Assembly: GCA_002298905.1 (NCBI GenBank)
Contig: DBMA01000042.1
Coordinates: 1-10,101 of the forward strand
Source: Mycoplasma sp. UBA710
GTDB lineage: Bacteria > Bacillota_I > Bacilli_A > Mycoplasmatales > Metamycoplasmataceae
Direction of reading: 5' to 3'
Length of the DNA: 10,101 nucleotides
Both the position numbers and the translations under genes were made by a program. Below are positions 8,439-10,101 of this stretch, in pieces. Under the pieces are notes generated by a model that saw only the letters and a program-made list of their open reading frames with translations, was not told the DNA's origin and ran no database searches. How positions within the stretch are numbered: the stretch's first letter is position 1; every line of letters starts with the position of its first letter.

Positions 8439-9311
8439 ATGAAAGAAAAAGAAATAAATATTAAAGAAATCAAATATGTTTTTTTTGATTTAGATGGAAC
8501 TTTGTTAAATTCTGAGAAAAAAATTTCACAACTGTCATTAACAACAATTAATAAATTAAAAACATTAGGTATTGAAGTTTCAATTGCCACAGGAAGACCT
8601 TATTATTTTGTTCCTAATGAAATTAGAATTGTAGATCCTAAAATACCTGTAGTTTCATGTAATTCAGCTTTAGTTTATGACCCAGTAAAAAATAAGGTAA
8701 TTTCTGTAAGTCATATAACAAATAAGCTAACAAAAGAAATTTATGATGTATTAATAAAAAATAATGGTGTTTTTTTGATTTATACTATAGACAAAATATT
8801 AATGTGTAAAGATGAAAAAAAACATCATGAGTCTAAATGATTTAATATTATTAATAATATAAACAACAATTTAGATCAAAAAGACCAAGTAGAAATAATT
8901 TCTATTGATACATCAGAATTATTTGATATTACAAAATATAATGTAATCAAATTTTTAATTATATATTCAGAAATTCCAAAAGAGAATTATTGCAATATTG
9001 AAAATAAAATTAATAAGATGGATGAAGTTTATATAGTAAGATCACAAAATGAAGTTTTTGACATTATGCCAAAAGGTTTAACAAAAGGAGATGGATTACA
9101 GATATTACATAATAAAGGAATTATTGATTTAGAAAAAACATTAGTTTTTGGTGATGCTGAAAACGATTTGAGTATGTTTCAAAAGGCTAAATGATCTGTT
9201 GCTATGGGCAATGCTCAAGAAAAAGTAAAAGAATCAGCAATCTTTATTACAGATTCAAATAACAATGAAGGTATTTATAACTTTTTTAATAAATTATTTG
9301 AAAATAATTAA
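8439..9311 (+). CDS. HAD-superfamily hydrolase, Cof/IIB type phosphatase
   Basis: This 290-residue protein carries all HAD motifs: DLDGT (17-21) with nucleophile Asp17 and general acid Asp19, Thr51 in ATGRP, Lys216 in KGLTKGDG, and GDAENDLSM (238-246) with the metal-binding acidic residues. The spacing between motifs II and III leaves room for a type II cap, as in Cof-like phosphatases that act on sugar phosphates or nucleotide cofactors. The substrate cannot be read from sequence. Trp134 and Trp252 are UGA, so the standard code would end it after 133 residues. I chose ATG 8439; a TTG at 8427 in the same frame would add four residues. It diverges from dnaK. Its stop overlaps the stop of the convergent YigZ-like gene. 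Confidence 0.9.
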
Positions 9312-9685
9312 ATTTGTTTAATTAATTTAGCAATTTCATAAGCGCATTTTGCATATGTTTGATTAAGTTTTTTTAATCCTAGTTTGATGTTGCCAAAATA
9401 ACGAATTATAAAAATCACTATATTATTTAAGTTATTTATTTCTATGGCTTTAATAATTGGCATTGAGGCTACACCTTTAGGTTCGGATGCATCAAAACCT
9501 TTAATTTTAATTTTATTATTATTTGATATCTTAAATCCATAAGTTATGTGTTTAGCTTTTTTGTGTTCTTGTTTTAATTTATCTAAAATATTTTTTACTT
9601 CATTTTCATCATTAATAAAATAAGCAAAAGAAATAAATTTAGATTTTTTAATCTCTATAAAATAATTTGCTTTGGGTAATTGCAT
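9308..9685 (-). CDS. Short YigZ/IMPACT N-terminal-domain protein
   Basis: This 125-residue protein has the YigZ/IMPACT core: KKSKFISFA (13-21), HITYGFKI (46-53), DASEPKGVAS (65-74, where the family has DDGEPSGTAG) and RYFGNIKLG (95-103). Bacterial YigZ proteins are about 200 residues with a second C-terminal domain (DUF1949); that domain is absent here. The DDGE motif is also weakened to DASE. There is no tryptophan and no in-frame UGA. The start ATG is 18 bases after the stop of the pseudouridine synthase gene and lacks a Shine-Dalgarno sequence, so translation may depend on coupling. Molecular function of the family in bacteria is not settled; IMPACT in eukaryotes acts on the translation regulator GCN1. 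Confidence 0.85.
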   Translation of the reverse strand: MQLPKANYFIEIKKSKFISFAYFINDENEVKNILDKLKQEHKKAKHITYGFKISNNNKIKIKGFDASEPKGVASMPIIKAIEINNLNNIVIFIIRYFGNIKLGLKKLNQTYAKCAYEIAKLIKQI

Positions 9686-9703
9686 AAATAATATTTTAGG
9701 AAA

Positions 9704-10101
9704 TTAAGAATGATATCTTTTTAAATTTTCAATTTCTTTTTTTGTTAACAATCGATAAGAACCTTGTGTTAAATTACCATACTTTAAGCCAGCAAAACTA
9801 ACCCTGTCTAAAGCTATAACATTTCTATTTAAATGTTCAAAGATTTTTTTTACATGATGATAAGAACCTTCTCAAAGATAAACAAAATATTCATTTTTTT
9901 TGATATGTTCTATTTTTTGCTTTGAAATTTTATTATTTATTAATAATTTATTATTATTTAAAAATAATAAATCTTCTTTTGATAATTGTTGATTGATAAT
10001 TACATGATATATTCTTTCAACCTGATAAGATGGATGAGTCAATTTGTTTGATAATTCACCATCATTTGTAATGATAATTACTCCTGTTGTATCATAATCT
10101 A
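9704..10101 (-). CDS. rluB: Pseudouridine synthase, RsuA/RluB family (3' part)
   Basis: About 132 C-terminal residues are inside the window; the S4-type N-terminal domain and the start lie beyond the edge. The fragment begins at the catalytic motif: (L)DYDTTG, with the catalytic Asp codon at 10097-10099, then TNDGELSNKLTHPSYQVERIY, as in the family pattern of TNDG, HP and Y. Further on come EGSYHHVKKIF (the EGxxHQVKRM motif) and ALDRVSFAGL, with YRLLT near the end. Such enzymes isomerise a uridine in ribosomal RNA: RluB acts on 23S, RsuA on 16S. The choice of RluB is a guess. One tryptophan (9872-9874) is UGA. It is probably co-transcribed with the YigZ-like gene 18 bases downstream. Confidence 0.9.

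Noticed and set aside
8387..8590. A minus-strand open frame of about 67 codons
   Set aside because: It lies opposite the start of the HAD gene, whose DLDGT motif is clear, and its protein is a low-complexity hydrophobic reading of antisense DNA.

Overview
The window looks like a piece of a mycoplasma (Mollicutes) chromosome. The DNA is very AT-rich, every protein gene except yigZ (which has no tryptophan) must be read with UGA as tryptophan, and the tRNA run Pro-Ala-Met-Ile-Ser-fMet-Asp-Phe is the cluster order I know from mycoplasmas. I count 14 tryptophan codons in the genes read here; all are UGA and none is UGG. Read with the standard code, most of these genes would look broken, but with code 4 they are intact. 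I cannot name the species.

Layout. Positions 1-783 (+ strand) hold seven complete tRNA genes and the 3' end of an eighth (Pro). A shrunken tRNA-like element sits between fMet and Asp. A hairpin with a T-run at 803-829 ends the cluster, where it meets the convergent obgE. From 8230 down to 828 everything is on the minus strand: dnaK, then hrcA, grpE, a membrane permease, its ABC ATPase partner and obgE. The last five are closely spaced or overlapping. A hairpin terminator lies between dnaK and hrcA. To the right, a HAD-family phosphatase (8439-9311, +) diverges from dnaK. It meets a short YigZ/IMPACT-domain gene tail to tail, and a pseudouridine synthase of the RsuA/RluB family (minus strand) runs off the window edge.

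How the genes fit together. DnaK and its nucleotide exchange factor GrpE form a chaperone system. HrcA is the heat-shock repressor that binds CIRCE operators. A degenerate but recognisable CIRCE lies upstream of dnaK at 8301-8327, with a TATAAT box inside its spacer. hrcA and grpE overlap, and the glutamate codons ending hrcA double as the grpE ribosome binding site. There is no dnaJ in the window. The gene order dnaK-hrcA-grpE differs from the common hrcA-grpE-dnaK(-dnaJ).

The most unusual item is the roughly 100-residue N-terminal part of GrpE (about residues 14-97). It can be aligned by eye along its length with the FKBP-like prolyl isomerase domain of trigger factor, which suggests a fused chaperone domain. 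Other points worth attention are the ABC ATPase with three changed catalytic-site positions, the 55-nt tRNA-like element, and two genes whose start codon follows a TATAAT box by exactly six bases, as expected for leaderless mRNAs.
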